Shown in pieces: positions 52,642 through 62,039 of a DNA stretch of 64,000 nt. Origin of the DNA: Clostridium algoriphilum. GTDB lineage: Bacteria > Bacillota > Clostridia > Clostridiales > Clostridiaceae. Location of the stretch: NCBI RefSeq assembly GCF_020443705.1, contig NZ_JAIZZK010000002.1, forward strand, positions 1-64,000, in the 5' to 3' direction. The notes beneath the pieces are model-generated. The model made no database searches. It saw only the letters and a list, made by a program, of their open reading frames with translations, and was not told where the DNA came from. A program made the translations under genes and the position numbers. Every line of letters begins with the position of its first letter. Positions within the stretch are counted from its first letter, which is position 1.

Positions 52642-53895
52642 CTAAAATCTTATTCTTCTACCATGACGATTTTTACGCCCATTAATAAAATTAATTAATA
52701 AAATAATTAAAGCTATAACTACAATTAATACAATGGCAGCTGCGGCATATATAATTATATTATCTTTGATAAGAGCAGATTTTGAAATCATTGGATATAA
52801 TTTATAACTTTTTTCATAGTCTCTTTGTTTAATATTAACAGTTCCAACAGAAGTGTCTTTATTAAGCTTCCATGCACTTATTCCAGAGGTTTTAAAGGTT
52901 GTTTGTGATTTAACATCATTGTTGTAAAGAGTCAAATCTTCTTTTGATGTTAGTGGTACATTGATTGTTTTTTCTGGTCCTATGAATGGAATAACTTTAT
53001 AAGGTACCGAAATTGTTTTGATTGTAGTATTTTTTTTATGTAGGACTTCTGTTTTAGCGGCATAACTATAGTTAATTAGTTTTGTCATGTCTTCAAAGAC
53101 TTTTGTATCCTTTGGTAGGTTATATTCAGAATTCATAACAACACCTATAATATGGCGACCGTTACGTTCATATATAGAAACTAAGCATCTTCCAGCCTTT
53201 AATGTGTAACCGGTTTTACCACCTACGTTACCGTCTATCCCAAGAAGTTTATTTCTATTTGAAACAGTAGCTGGGGCACCGTTAGTAGATTTTATCAAGC
53301 TTGTTTTTTTACCCATAGATTTCTTAACCCATTCATTTTTATTCGCAGCTCGACCTAAAAGAGATAAGTCGTAAGGGGTTGTATAATGATTATTGTTTGC
53401 ATCATCTAAACCATTTGGCGTAAGAAAATGAGAGTTTTTCATTCCAAGCTTCGCAGCCTTATCGTTCATCATTTTAGCAAAATTAACTGGATTTCCACCA
53501 ACGTTATCAGCTATCATATAGGCAATATCGTTTCCAGAATAAAGAAGAAGTCCATCCATTACGTTATCAGCGGACATAGTATCTCCGATTGCTACAGGTT
53601 GAATGTTTAAATTATACGAATAAGGGGGCTGAGATTTTGCATTTTTTGTATAAGTTAAATCTTCTGTTGATTTTTTGTTTTCAGCAAGAAGCAATGCTGT
53701 AATAAGCTTTGTAATGCTTGCAGGGTACATCTTATTATCAATGTTTTTAGTGTAAATAATCTCATTAGTATCGATATCTACAGAAATAGCAGCTTTACCA
53801 ATCAACTCTGGTGGGTTTACGGTAGCAAAAACAGTTGTAGAAAAGACAACAGTAAATGCTAGTGATAATAAAAAAAGTCCGTTTCTTCTTTTCAA
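52642..53895 (-). CDS. D-alanyl-D-alanine carboxypeptidase (PBP5/DacA type)
   Basis: 417 residues with a signal peptide (FLLSLAFTVVFSTTVFA). The penicillin-binding motifs are in order: SxxK in YPASITKLITALLL, SxN in LLYSGNDIAYMIADN, KTG in GGKTGYTLKAGR. After a PBP5-like C-terminal beta domain comes a membrane helix (about 385-408) and a basic tail RKNRHGRRIRF. It trims the terminal D-Ala from peptidoglycan side chains at the outer membrane face. Single gene. Confidence 0.92.
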   Translation of the reverse strand: MKRRNGLFLLSLAFTVVFSTTVFATVNPPELIGKAAISVDIDTNEIIYTKNIDNKMYPASITKLITALLLAENKKSTEDLTYTKNAKSQPPYSYNLNIQPVAIGDTMSADNVMDGLLLYSGNDIAYMIADNVGGNPVNFAKMMNDKAAKLGMKNSHFLTPNGLDDANNNHYTTPYDLSLLGRAANKNEWVKKSMGKKTSLIKSTNGAPATVSNRNKLLGIDGNVGGKTGYTLKAGRCLVSIYERNGRHIIGVVMNSEYNLPKDTKVFEDMTKLINYSYAAKTEVLHKKNTTIKTISVPYKVIPFIGPEKTINVPLTSKEDLTLYNNDVKSQTTFKTSGISAWKLNKDTSVGTVNIKQRDYEKSYKLYPMISKSALIKDNIIIYAAAAIVLIVVIALIILLINFINGRKNRHGRRIRF

Positions 53896-54094
53896 TTTTC
53901 ATCTCTCCATTACAGTTAAATTTTATATTTATTTAGTGATAAATACAAGAATAAGTATATCATTTTAACATATGAAGAACAAGGTACAATAATATCAATT
54001 TCATGACGGCCAAAATATAATTGTCAACAATAATCTTATGTAAAAAAATGTTTTTAATGGCGTATTGTGATATTATTAATTTGGTGGTGATTAC

Positions 54095-54709
54095 ATGAAA
54101 AATGATATAAAAAAGATATTTGAGAATAGAAATTCTAAGGTAATAGGGGAATTTGAGGAAAGCGCAGTTATGATATTATTATCTGAGGACTCAAATGAAC
54201 TATCAATTATATTTGAAGTTCGTGCTCGTGGATTAAGAAGTCAGCCTGGTGATGTTTGTCTTCCGGGTGGTAAAGTGGAAATAGATGAGAATCCAAAGCA
54301 AGCTTCAATAAGAGAGACAATGGAAGAATTAAATTTAAAAAGAGATCAATTAAATATTATAGGAGATATGGATTATTACGTAAGTCCTTATGGAAACATA
54401 TTGTATCCTTTTGTAGGCATGTTAAAATATGGAGATATAAATCCTAACGAGGATGAAGTAAATAATATATTCAAAGTTCCTTTAAAATTCTTTATGGAAA
54501 ATGAACCACTGCTTTATAAAATGGAGATAGGACCAATTAACAAAGAGGGGTTTCCGTTTCATTTAATTAATGGAGGGAAGGATTATAAGTTTAGGAAAGG
54601 GTATTTAGAACAGTATTTTTATCAGTATAATGACTATAAAATATGGGGTTTCACAGCTCAAATAATTAAAAGTTTTATTTCGGTTATAAAAAATAGTAAT
54701 AATATTTAA
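54095..54709 (+). CDS. Nudix hydrolase, CoA pyrophosphatase-like
   Basis: 204 residues. Nudix box at 58-80: GGKVEIDENPKQASIRETMEEL with the REXXEE metal-binding core. The upstream RSQPGDVCLPGG matches the UPF0035/CoA-pyrophosphatase signature (LRxHxGxxxFPGG type), so coenzyme A or a related diphosphate is the likely substrate. RBS weak (tggtggtg). Confidence 0.8.
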   Translation: MKNDIKKIFENRNSKVIGEFEESAVMILLSEDSNELSIIFEVRARGLRSQPGDVCLPGGKVEIDENPKQASIRETMEELNLKRDQLNIIGDMDYYVSPYGNILYPFVGMLKYGDINPNEDEVNNIFKVPLKFFMENEPLLYKMEIGPINKEGFPFHLINGGKDYKFRKGYLEQYFYQYNDYKIWGFTAQIIKSFISVIKNSNNI

Positions 54710-54733
54710 ATTATTACTACTTTTTATGTTATA

Positions 54734-55093
54734 TTATTTAGTCCTAACAAGTTTGTTCTGTTTAATAAACAATGCAACACTTAATACAATAAGAACTACA
54801 TAGATAAAAATATATACAATTGAAGCTAATCCCGAAGTATAGAAAAACTTCAGATAAATGAAAGCAGCCATAGAGACTAGTGCCCAAAATAAGGAAATAA
54901 ATGCAACGATATTGTTGCGATGTCTCCAATGGTCAGGATCCTTCATAGATCCAACAATTTTCTTTCGTGTCTTACTTTTAGGGTCGGTATTAATTACTAG
55001 AAATTTATAATACAAAAAAACAATAAATTCCACTGCAGAGATTGCAAAAAACATATAGGATAAAGATATACTCGTTATGTTCAAAAAAATCAC
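54734..55093 (-). CDS. uncharacterised membrane protein, possible HxlR target
   Basis: 119 residues with three to four hydrophobic helices (about 5-28, 60-80, 88-112) and a cytoplasmic loop PKSKTRKKIVGSMKDPDHWRHRNN. The RBS (aaaaggagtg) overlaps a dyad of the kind found upstream of the neighbouring HxlR regulator gene. No family recognised. Confidence 0.6.
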   Translation of the reverse strand: MIFLNITSISLSYMFFAISAVEFIVFLYYKFLVINTDPKSKTRKKIVGSMKDPDHWRHRNNIVAFISLFWALVSMAAFIYLKFFYTSGLASIVYIFIYVVLIVLSVALFIKQNKLVRTK

Positions 55094-55095
55094 TC

Positions 55096-55126
55096 CTTTT
55101 AGTATATAATTAATATGTCCTAAAAG
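55096..55126. promoter_or_regulatory. dyad over promoter of 54734 gene, candidate HxlR operator
   Basis: CTTTTAG (55096-55102) and CTAAAAG (55120-55126) are complementary, flanking the region where TATACT (minus strand) would be the -10 box of the membrane protein gene. Confidence 0.4.
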
Positions 55127-55139
55127 TTAAAACATAACA

Positions 55140-55499
55140 CTAATCTTTTTTATCACAAATAACACCTTCATAATAATCTGTTCCCCATTTACTCATAACT
55201 TCTAATATAGGCATTACACTTTTACCTTGTTTGGTTAAAGAGTATTCTACTTTAGGAGGAACTTCTGCATATACTTTTCTATTAACCATATCGTATGCTT
55301 CTAATTCTCTAAGTTGTTGTGTTAACATTTTTTGTGTTATACCACACATTGATCTTTTAAGTTCACTAAACCTAAATACACCATTTTGCGCTAATTTCCA
55401 TAGAATTAATGGTTTCCATTTACCACCTATAATATCTAGTGTTAACTCTATGGCACAGCTATATTCTTTATTATTTATTTTCATAGTTTTATCGCACAT
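55140..55499 (-). CDS. HxlR-family transcriptional regulator
   Basis: 119 residues, complete winged-helix HxlR domain: ELTLDIIGGKWKPLILWKLAQNGVFRFSELKRSMCGITQKMLTQQLRELEAYDMVNRK followed by VEYSLTKQGKSVMPILEVMSKWG. Two cysteines (C2 and C17), plus C50 near the recognition helix, are compatible with thiol-based sensing of quinones or electrophiles as in YodB/HypR. RBS aggaggta. It probably controls itself and the downstream membrane protein gene. Confidence 0.88.
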   Translation of the reverse strand: MCDKTMKINNKEYSCAIELTLDIIGGKWKPLILWKLAQNGVFRFSELKRSMCGITQKMLTQQLRELEAYDMVNRKVYAEVPPKVEYSLTKQGKSVMPILEVMSKWGTDYYEGVICDKKD

Positions 55500-55554
55500 A
55501 ATACCTCCTAGTTTTCTTAGGTCCTAATAATAGTTATTATATTTAATCTAATAC

Positions 55555-55630
55555 ATACTTAGTAAAAATAGTTAATTTGTATACTAAGTAACTTAACAGA
55601 CTCTTAGTAACTAATAGGTAAGTACCTATT
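55555..55630. promoter_or_regulatory. cluster of dyads upstream of HxlR gene
   Basis: In the 308-base divergent gap: ATACTTAGTA (55555-55564) facing TACTAAGT (55582-55589), a further CTTAGTAACT near 55602, and the perfect palindrome AATAGGTAAGTACCTATT at 55613-55630. Such TACT..AGTA dyads resemble operators of HxlR regulators. No gene is seen in the gap. Confidence 0.45.
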
Positions 55631-55807
55631 TAAAAAACCTTTAGTATATGATTATATCATTGATATATTTTATATACAACACAACTTTCAGATTATGTTT
55701 TTATGTAAAATTATAAAAAACACTTTTAATTTTCATTAAAATGTATTATAATGTTACTAAATTAATAATATTACTAAAATTACAAAAAATAGGAAAGAAG
55801 TGATAGT

Positions 55808-56023
55808 ATGTTACAGTGTCCTTTTTTAACGACTGAGAATGAAAATGTAGACTGTTTTAAGGAGTGTGATTTGAATAAGTGGCAGGGAAATGGAGGAGAA
55901 TGTCCATTTGTTGAATTAAAGAATTATAACTCTTCTAGTATTAATAATGCTTTTGATTACGAATTGCTTGGTAATGATAAAACTTCACCATTAGGAATGT
56001 TATATAACGATAAATATATATAG
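55808..56023 (+). CDS. 71-aa Cys-containing small protein
   Basis: 71 residues, RBS aggaaagaagtg. Four to five cysteines in the first half (LQCPFL, VDCFKECDLN, GGECPFVEL) suggest a metal or disulphide site. The second half is hydrophilic, ending MLYNDKYI. It looks like a conserved clostridial small protein of unknown function. Followed by ndk. Confidence 0.6.
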   Translation: MLQCPFLTTENENVDCFKECDLNKWQGNGGECPFVELKNYNSSSINNAFDYELLGNDKTSPLGMLYNDKYI

Positions 56024-56117
56024 TATTTTACTGTGTAATCGTTTATAATGTTGAATTATAGGATATAATAAGATATATCGTGTATTATAATTAAACTAAA
56101 ATAGGGAGTGAATTTAA

Positions 56118-56591
56118 ATGGAGAGAACCTTAGTATTAATTAAACCTGATGGGGTTAAGCGTGGATTGATTGGAAAAATTCTTAATCAGTATGAGGAGAA
56201 AACACTTGAAATAGTGGAACTTAAAATAATTACTGCAACAAGAGAGGATGCGCAAGAACATTATAGTGAACACGCAGGAAAAGGATTTTTTGAGGAGTTA
56301 ATTAGTTACATTACTGAAGGTAAAATTTGTGCTATGATTGTAATGGGAGACAGTGCTGTTGAAGTAGTGAGAAAAATCAATGGCGATAAGGATCCTGTAA
56401 AAGCAGAACTCAGCAGTATAAGAGGCAGATTTGCAATAGACAAAACTCAAAATTTAGTTCATGCCTCAGATAGTCATGATAGTGCAGAACGTGAAATTGC
56501 AATTTGGTTTCCAGAACTTAATGATAAATATAGACTTAGTAATGTAAACGATTTATTTTCAAGAGTTGATGGTCCATTAGTGAATGTATAG
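56118..56591 (+). CDS. ndk: nucleoside diphosphate kinase
   Basis: 157 residues: ERTLVLIKPDGVKRGLIGKIL at the start and the phosphorylated H115 in NLVHASDSHDSAEREIAIWFPE. It transfers gamma-phosphate between NTPs and NDPs through phospho-His. The family motif is usually NxxHGSDS; Ala here replaces Gly. Slightly longer than the typical 140-150 because of a C-terminal extension (SNVNDLFSRVDGPLVNV). RBS agggagtga. Confidence 0.93.
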   Translation: MERTLVLIKPDGVKRGLIGKILNQYEEKTLEIVELKIITATREDAQEHYSEHAGKGFFEELISYITEGKICAMIVMGDSAVEVVRKINGDKDPVKAELSSIRGRFAIDKTQNLVHASDSHDSAEREIAIWFPELNDKYRLSNVNDLFSRVDGPLVNV

Positions 56592-56651
56592 GCGATTGTA
56601 CATGTAAATAGTCTAGTTTGCTAATAATTATTATTTGAATATGGTTTAACT

Positions 56652-56687
56652 AAAAAAGCTAACCAATTAATATTGGTTAGCTTTTTT
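56652..56687. terminator. 16-bp bidirectional terminator
   Basis: AAAAAAGCTAACCAAT (56652-56667) and its perfect complement (56672-56687), loop taat, between convergent ndk and the HesB-like gene. Confidence 0.92.
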
Positions 56688-56703
56688 AGTTATTTCCATG
56701 TGA

Positions 56704-57063
56704 TTAATGAGAACCACAATGTCCAGAGCAACCGTTACAGGAGTCGGTACCAGCACTTGAACAACCCTTTTTACTATCTTTTGCAGATATTGTTTTAATC
56801 CAAAATCTAGTATCTTTATAGGCTATTGTGAGTTCATTAATGTTTTCTAAAAGAGTTTCATCATATAATATTTTTAAATCATCAATATTATTTTTAATGT
56901 CTCCAGTTTTAAAATTATCTAAATAAATATCAACTTTTGCGGTTTTGCAACAACCGCTAACGTATACAAATCTTACACTATCATGTGCTTCATCGAGTTT
57001 AATCATTTCCATAAGCTCGAAAAGAGCAACTTTTGAAAGCTTGATTTTTAAAGGTTGTGCCAT
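56704..57063 (-). CDS. HesB/IscA-like protein with Cys-rich tail
   Basis: 119 residues from ATG 57063 (aggaggact RBS; the frame opens 33 bases earlier). The A-type carrier-like fold LKIKLSKVALFELMEMI..., VRFVYVSGCCKTAKVDIYLD is followed by a tail with five Cys and two His (KGCSSAGTDSCNGCSGHCGSH). Typical IscA has a CxC at the end; here the tail is longer and could bind a metal or Fe-S cluster. Role in Fe-S biogenesis is plausible, not proven. It directly follows the nicotinate phosphoribosyltransferase gene on the same strand, 50 bases on. Confidence 0.65.
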   Translation of the reverse strand: MAQPLKIKLSKVALFELMEMIKLDEAHDSVRFVYVSGCCKTAKVDIYLDNFKTGDIKNNIDDLKILYDETLLENINELTIAYKDTRFWIKTISAKDSKKGCSSAGTDSCNGCSGHCGSH

Positions 57064-57113
57064 AAGTCCTCCTAGTATTTCTCTTTTGGATAACAAATTT
57101 ATTTCTTCGACTA

Positions 57114-58586
57114 TTACAGAATTTCAGAATAATGATTTAATAAATTTTGCTTAAGGGTCCATAAATCCCAAGATAAGTCCACAGAATATACATGTGGATT
57201 GTCAAACCTTAAAACTTCACTCCATAATTTAGAAACTTCTTTAGCAGAGAATGCTTTAATGTCCATAACAGATGGAGATTCATAAATCTGCTTACCATTC
57301 TCAAATAGTTTAACCATAAGATCTTTTATATAGTAATGTTTAAGAATTTTCTTTTTCCATGTATAAATGGGATTGAATATTTCAAGGGGTTTGCTTTCAT
57401 CAATTACCTCATCATTAAGGGTAATTAAATCTGCAATAGCCTTGTTTGTTGTTTTATCAAAGATTCTATATAATTTTTTAAATGCAGGGTTAATGATTTT
57501 TTCTGCATTCTCACTAATTTTTATCTTTGGTACTATCTTTCCATCATTTTCAATAGCAACAAGTTTATAAACACCGCCGAATACTGGTTCTGATCTTGCA
57601 GTAATAAGTCTTTCACCAACACCAAAGTTATCAATTTGTGCTCCGTTTTCCAAAACACCTCTTATGATATATTCATCAAGAGAGTTAGAAACCGTAATTT
57701 TAACGTCTGAATAGCCAGCGTTATCTAACATTATTCTAACCTGTTTGGTTAGGTATGTTATGTCACCACTGTCAATACGTATTCCTATAGGTCTCTTGCC
57801 CATAGGTTTAAGTACCTCATCAAACACCTTTATAGCGTTTGGTACGCCAGAGCGTAGGACGTTATAAGTATCTATAAGAAGTACGCAATTATCAGGGTAA
57901 GTTATAGTCCATGCTTTAAAGGCATCATATTCAGTATCAAAAAGTTGTACCCAACTATGTGCCATAGTGCCGAGGGCTGGAATATCAAACATCTCTTCAG
58001 ATATAGTGCAAGCAGTACCAGCGCAACCACCAATAACAGCAGCACGAGCTCCATATATAGCACCATCATAACCTTGAGCACGCCTTGAACCAAATTCCAT
58101 AACCGGTCTGCCTTTTGCCGCTCTACATATTCTACTTGATTTAGTAGCTATTAAAGTTTGATGATTTATTGTAAGTAGTGTCATTGTTTCAACAAATTGA
58201 GCCTGGATAATAGGTCCTTTAACTATAACTAATGGTTCACCAGGAAAAACAGGGTAACCTTCAGGTATAGCCCACACATCACAAGAAAATTTGAAATCCT
58301 TTAGATAATTAATAAAAATTTCTGAAAAAATGCCTTTGCTTTTTAAATAAGCTATATCATCATTAGAAAATTTTAAATTTGAAAGGTATTCAATTAATTG
58401 TTGTACTCCACCCATAATACAATATCCACCACTGTCAGGTATACGTCTAAAAAACATATCAAAGTAGGCAATTGTATCTTGAACATTGTTATCTAGATAA
58501 CCGTTTGCCATAGTTAATTCATAAAAATCTACTAGCATCGTTAGGTTTCTTTCATTCCTCACATTAAAATCTTTTGAGTATATCAT
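57114..58586 (-). CDS. pncB: nicotinate phosphoribosyltransferase
   Basis: 490 residues, the Gram-positive length. Motifs: RNLTMLVDFYELTMANGYL, YFDMFFRRIPDSGGYCIMGG, MEFGSRRAQGYDGAIYGARAA, GTMAHSWVQLFDTEYDAFKAW, IGIRIDSGDITYLTKQVR and FGVGERLITARSEPVFGGVYKLV. It joins nicotinate to PRPP for NAD salvage, an enzyme needing ATP. RBS aaagggga. Likely same transcript as the HesB-like gene. Confidence 0.94.
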   Translation of the reverse strand: MIYSKDFNVRNERNLTMLVDFYELTMANGYLDNNVQDTIAYFDMFFRRIPDSGGYCIMGGVQQLIEYLSNLKFSNDDIAYLKSKGIFSEIFINYLKDFKFSCDVWAIPEGYPVFPGEPLVIVKGPIIQAQFVETMTLLTINHQTLIATKSSRICRAAKGRPVMEFGSRRAQGYDGAIYGARAAVIGGCAGTACTISEEMFDIPALGTMAHSWVQLFDTEYDAFKAWTITYPDNCVLLIDTYNVLRSGVPNAIKVFDEVLKPMGKRPIGIRIDSGDITYLTKQVRIMLDNAGYSDVKITVSNSLDEYIIRGVLENGAQIDNFGVGERLITARSEPVFGGVYKLVAIENDGKIVPKIKISENAEKIINPAFKKLYRIFDKTTNKAIADLITLNDEVIDESKPLEIFNPIYTWKKKILKHYYIKDLMVKLFENGKQIYESPSVMDIKAFSAKEVSKLWSEVLRFDNPHVYSVDLSWDLWTLKQNLLNHYSEIL

Positions 58587-58720
58587 AATTTATTCCCCTT
58601 TGAAATTTAATAAAAGTATATAATAGAGTTATAACACAATTACATTTTAATGTAATAATAGGAATATTACAATAGTAATTTGGGTATAAAAATGATTTTA
58701 GATTAATTTAAAGTAGGTGC

Positions 58721-60775
58721 ATGAGAGTGGAGACAAGACAAAGTATGAATAATAAAGTAGTTAATAATAGAATAAGTTCAAAATTAAGTGCCGAGCAAAG
58801 GGCTGCCGTATTTTCTACTAATAGAAATTTATTGGTCACAGCTGGCCCAGGGTCAGGTAAAACAGTAGTAATTGTCAATAGGTTAGTTCATTTAATAAAT
58901 GAGCAAAACGTTAATCCTAAGAATATAATCGTTATTACGTTTACAAGAGCTGCATCTATTAATATGAAAAATAGGTATATAGCTATTAATGGAAAAGAGA
59001 GGGTTCCTTTCTTTGGAACCTTTCATGGTTTGTTTTATAAAATTCTTAAGAACTATTATGGTCAGATAAACATAATTGACACGCTTGAAGTATATAAGCT
59101 CATAAAAAATGTATTAATGTCCTATCTAGATGAGGTAGGAGATGAAAAAGTGAAGGAGGTCATAAATAACATTTCTGTGTTTAAAACAAGTGGAGATGTC
59201 ATAGAAAATTTTACGTCAAGTGTTGATAAGGGCATATTTACAGCTGCCTATAATATTTATGAGCAGTATAGGAAAGAAAAGAATCTGTTTGATTTTGATG
59301 ATCTTCAAATAGGCTGTAAAGATTTGTTTGTAAAAAATTACAAAATACTTCAGGGGTACAAAAAATTATTTAAACATATTTTAGTTGATGAATTTCAGGA
59401 TTGTGATTCCATGCAAGTTGATATACTAAAACTCTTAAATGAGGGTAATTCAATTTTTGCGGTAGGAGATGAGGACCAATGTATTTATGGTTTTAGAGGA
59501 TCCAATCCTGAATGCATGGTTAAGTTTTCTGAGCACTTTGACGGTGGAGGTATATTGCCTCTTTCTACTAATTATAGATGTCCAAAGAACATAGTAGAGA
59601 TATCAATGAATATAATAAAGAATAATAACATGAGGAATGAAAAAGAGATAATAGCATTTAAAGAGCGAGATGGTATTGTTAAAGTTCTTAATAATATAAA
59701 TGAAAACTCGCAGGCAGAAGAAATTAGCTGCATTATTCAAAAATATAAAGAAGATGAAGATAAGGATTATCGGGATAACGCGATACTTTATAGAACAAAC
59801 GTAGAGTGTAGAAGCCTAATTGATATTTTTATAAAAAAGAGGATACCATTTAAGCTTTTAGATAGGGAATATGACTTCTTTCAGCACTTCATTTGTAAAG
59901 ACATTATTGCTTATCTAAAACTAAGCATTGATAGTAGTGATAAAGGTAGCTTTCTAAGAATAATTAATAAGCCGTTTAGATATATAAGTAAATTAAACTT
60001 AGATAATTTAAAGAGAAATTATGTAAAAGAAGACTGCTTTGAAATGGTAAAGGACATTGAAGGTGTACCTGTTTTTCAAATGAAGATGCTGGATAAGCTA
60101 AATAAAGACATACATTTTTTAAATAAAATTTCATTAGATAACGCTATAAATAATTTAGTTGAGAATATAGGCTATCATGATTATATCAAAGGATATTGCA
60201 CTAAATTCAAGATTGATTTAGGTGAGATGGAAGATGTTATTGACGAGTTTAGACAATCTACAGAAGGGTACAGTTCTATAATAGCTTTTCTAGCTCATGT
60301 AGAGCAGGTAAAAGAAGAGATTAGTAAGCATAAGAAGAATATGGATGAGGATGCGGTAATACTTAGTACAATCCATGGAGTGAAGGGTATGGAGTTTAAG
60401 AATGTTTACCTAATTAATTGTAATGAGGAAAACATACCTCATGTAAATAGCATAGATAATAACTTAGAGGAAGAAAGAAGATTATTTTATGTAGGAATTA
60501 CAAGGGCAATAGATAATGTTTGGTTATGCATTTGTAAAAATGTAAAAGGAAAAGCAAAAGAAACCTCACGGTTTATTAAAGAATGCAATATATTAGGGGC
60601 AAGTGATTCGGAGTTACCTTTTAAAGAAGGGGATGGGGTGCTACATAAAAGTTTTGGCAGTGGTAATGTTGTTTCAATTACTAGTAAAGATTTAGAAATT
60701 AAATTCGAGGGAGGAGTTGTAAGAAAATTTGATACAGATATTTTATATAACAACTCTCTGATTTCAAAGAAATAA
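58721..60775 (+). CDS. UvrD/Rep-family ATP-dependent DNA helicase
   Basis: 684 residues, superfamily 1A helicase. Q-motif SAEQRAAVFS, Walker A GPGSGKT at 42-48, FDFDDLQIGCKDLF, Walker B LVDEFQDCDSMQ, motif III GDEDQCIYGFRGSNP, motif IV STNYRCP, and motif V/VI VKGMEFKNVYLIN, EEERRLFYVGITRA. The C-terminus has a Tudor-like PcrA tail (GDGVLHKSFGSGNVVSI). Shorter than PcrA (about 740). RBS weak (gtaggtg). Unwinds DNA in repair or replication. Confidence 0.88.
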   Translation: MRVETRQSMNNKVVNNRISSKLSAEQRAAVFSTNRNLLVTAGPGSGKTVVIVNRLVHLINEQNVNPKNIIVITFTRAASINMKNRYIAINGKERVPFFGTFHGLFYKILKNYYGQINIIDTLEVYKLIKNVLMSYLDEVGDEKVKEVINNISVFKTSGDVIENFTSSVDKGIFTAAYNIYEQYRKEKNLFDFDDLQIGCKDLFVKNYKILQGYKKLFKHILVDEFQDCDSMQVDILKLLNEGNSIFAVGDEDQCIYGFRGSNPECMVKFSEHFDGGGILPLSTNYRCPKNIVEISMNIIKNNNMRNEKEIIAFKERDGIVKVLNNINENSQAEEISCIIQKYKEDEDKDYRDNAILYRTNVECRSLIDIFIKKRIPFKLLDREYDFFQHFICKDIIAYLKLSIDSSDKGSFLRIINKPFRYISKLNLDNLKRNYVKEDCFEMVKDIEGVPVFQMKMLDKLNKDIHFLNKISLDNAINNLVENIGYHDYIKGYCTKFKIDLGEMEDVIDEFRQSTEGYSSIIAFLAHVEQVKEEISKHKKNMDEDAVILSTIHGVKGMEFKNVYLINCNEENIPHVNSIDNNLEEERRLFYVGITRAIDNVWLCICKNVKGKAKETSRFIKECNILGASDSELPFKEGDGVLHKSFGSGNVVSITSKDLEIKFEGGVVRKFDTDILYNNSLISKK

Positions 60776-60832
60776 TGGATGGACTAGACTGAAATTTAGG
60801 TGCAATAAACGACCATAAGACCATTAAAAAGA

Positions 60833-60867
60833 CTCCATACATGTAACTATTAAAAAAACGTGTGGAG
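60833..60867 (+). promoter_or_regulatory. hairpin covering recombinase RBS
   Basis: CTCCATAC (60833-60840) pairs with GTGTGGAG (60860-60867) with one wobble. The second arm includes the first part of the gtggaggga RBS of the recombinase gene, so translation may be held down. Confidence 0.45.
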
Positions 60868-60880
60868 GGATGGAATAAAA

Positions 60881-61840
60881 ATGGCTAAAATGATGCTGAA
60901 AAACATGAGAAAAACTATTGATAAAACTATTGATGAATGTCACAAAGATTATTTAAATTATTGTATTGCTATAGGGCAAAGGGATAAAACACTTGAAAGC
61001 AAAATAAGATTCTACAGATATGAATTATCTAAAATTTTAAACATTTCAGAGAGTATAGAAACGCTTACTAAGTATAAAATAGAAAATAAGGTTGTCTCTA
61101 TGAGAAGAGATGGATACAAAGGGAATACTTATAAAACATTTGTAATTAAGACTAGAGCATTTTTAACCTACTGCTTTGATAATAATTATTTGAAAAGGTT
61201 TGATGTCAAAATTCCTACAGTTGATTTAGATAAAAAAACAATTTATACTGAAGATGAGTTAAATAAATTGCTAAAAAAGCCTAACCTAGATAAGTGTTTA
61301 GTTGGAGATTTTAAAGGGTGGGCAACAATTAATTTCCTTTTTGGAACAGGTTGCCGTTCAGAGACTTTATTAAATGTGAAAGTACAGGATATTAATTTCC
61401 TTAATGATATGATTTTATTTAGGCATATGAAAACTAGAAGGCAAATTACAGTTCCATTAAGTCCTACACTAAAGAAGGTTTTAAAAGAATATATAGATAT
61501 AATGGATTTAAGTAATGAGGACTTATTATTCTCTAAGCTAAATAAAGAAAAGATGTGTTATGATACATTGCACCAGAACATAAGTAATTACTTTAATAAT
61601 AGAAATGTTAAAATGAGAGGAGTAAACACTTTCAGAAATACATTTGCTACCTTTTTTATAATTAATCATGGTGATATCTACAGATTAAAAATTATTCTAG
61701 GACATTCAAATATTAAAACTACGGAACGATATATTAGTCTTTTACCACTTGATTTAAATGAAGATATTAGTAAGTTTAATCCATTGGATGTGCTAAATAA
61801 GAAAAATTTGAAGACTAGATTAAAAATAAATAAGACATAA
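60881..61840 (+). CDS. tyrosine recombinase / integrase with altered HxxR motif
   Basis: 319 residues from ATG 60881 (tggaggga RBS). An N-terminal SAM-like core-binding domain (about 10-105) precedes the catalytic domain with R159 in GTGCRSETLL, H275 in LGHSNIKTTERYI and the nucleophile Y284. The second motif, normally HxxRH, reads NTFRNTFAT: N249 replaces the catalytic His, while R252 is kept. Such enzymes integrate mobile elements or resolve DNA. The change may reduce activity. The gene stands at the start of a gene-poor segment with repeated 14-bp motifs. Confidence 0.85.
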   Translation: MAKMMLKNMRKTIDKTIDECHKDYLNYCIAIGQRDKTLESKIRFYRYELSKILNISESIETLTKYKIENKVVSMRRDGYKGNTYKTFVIKTRAFLTYCFDNNYLKRFDVKIPTVDLDKKTIYTEDELNKLLKKPNLDKCLVGDFKGWATINFLFGTGCRSETLLNVKVQDINFLNDMILFRHMKTRRQITVPLSPTLKKVLKEYIDIMDLSNEDLLFSKLNKEKMCYDTLHQNISNYFNNRNVKMRGVNTFRNTFATFFIINHGDIYRLKIILGHSNIKTTERYISLLPLDLNEDISKFNPLDVLNKKNLKTRLKINKT

Positions 61841-61897
61841 AAAATGGGTACTGCACAGTATAATCAAACTTGCTTCACAAAAACAGTAATATTAAAA

Positions 61898-61933
61898 TAC
61901 TACAGGTCAAACTAGCAATGTTGACCTGTAGTA
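61898..61933 (+). terminator. 13-bp inverted repeat after recombinase
   Basis: TACTACAGGTCAA (61898-61910) and TTGACCTGTAGTA (61921-61933) pair perfectly with a ten-base loop. The T-run after it is short, so it is terminator-like rather than certain. Confidence 0.55.
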
Positions 61934-62039
61934 CTATTATGCGTATATTACCTATGAGCCACCCACCAGTATAATGGAAAATATTTGCTGATGCTGTATA
62001 ATACATCAATAAATTTATAAATAAATAACCATTAACAAG

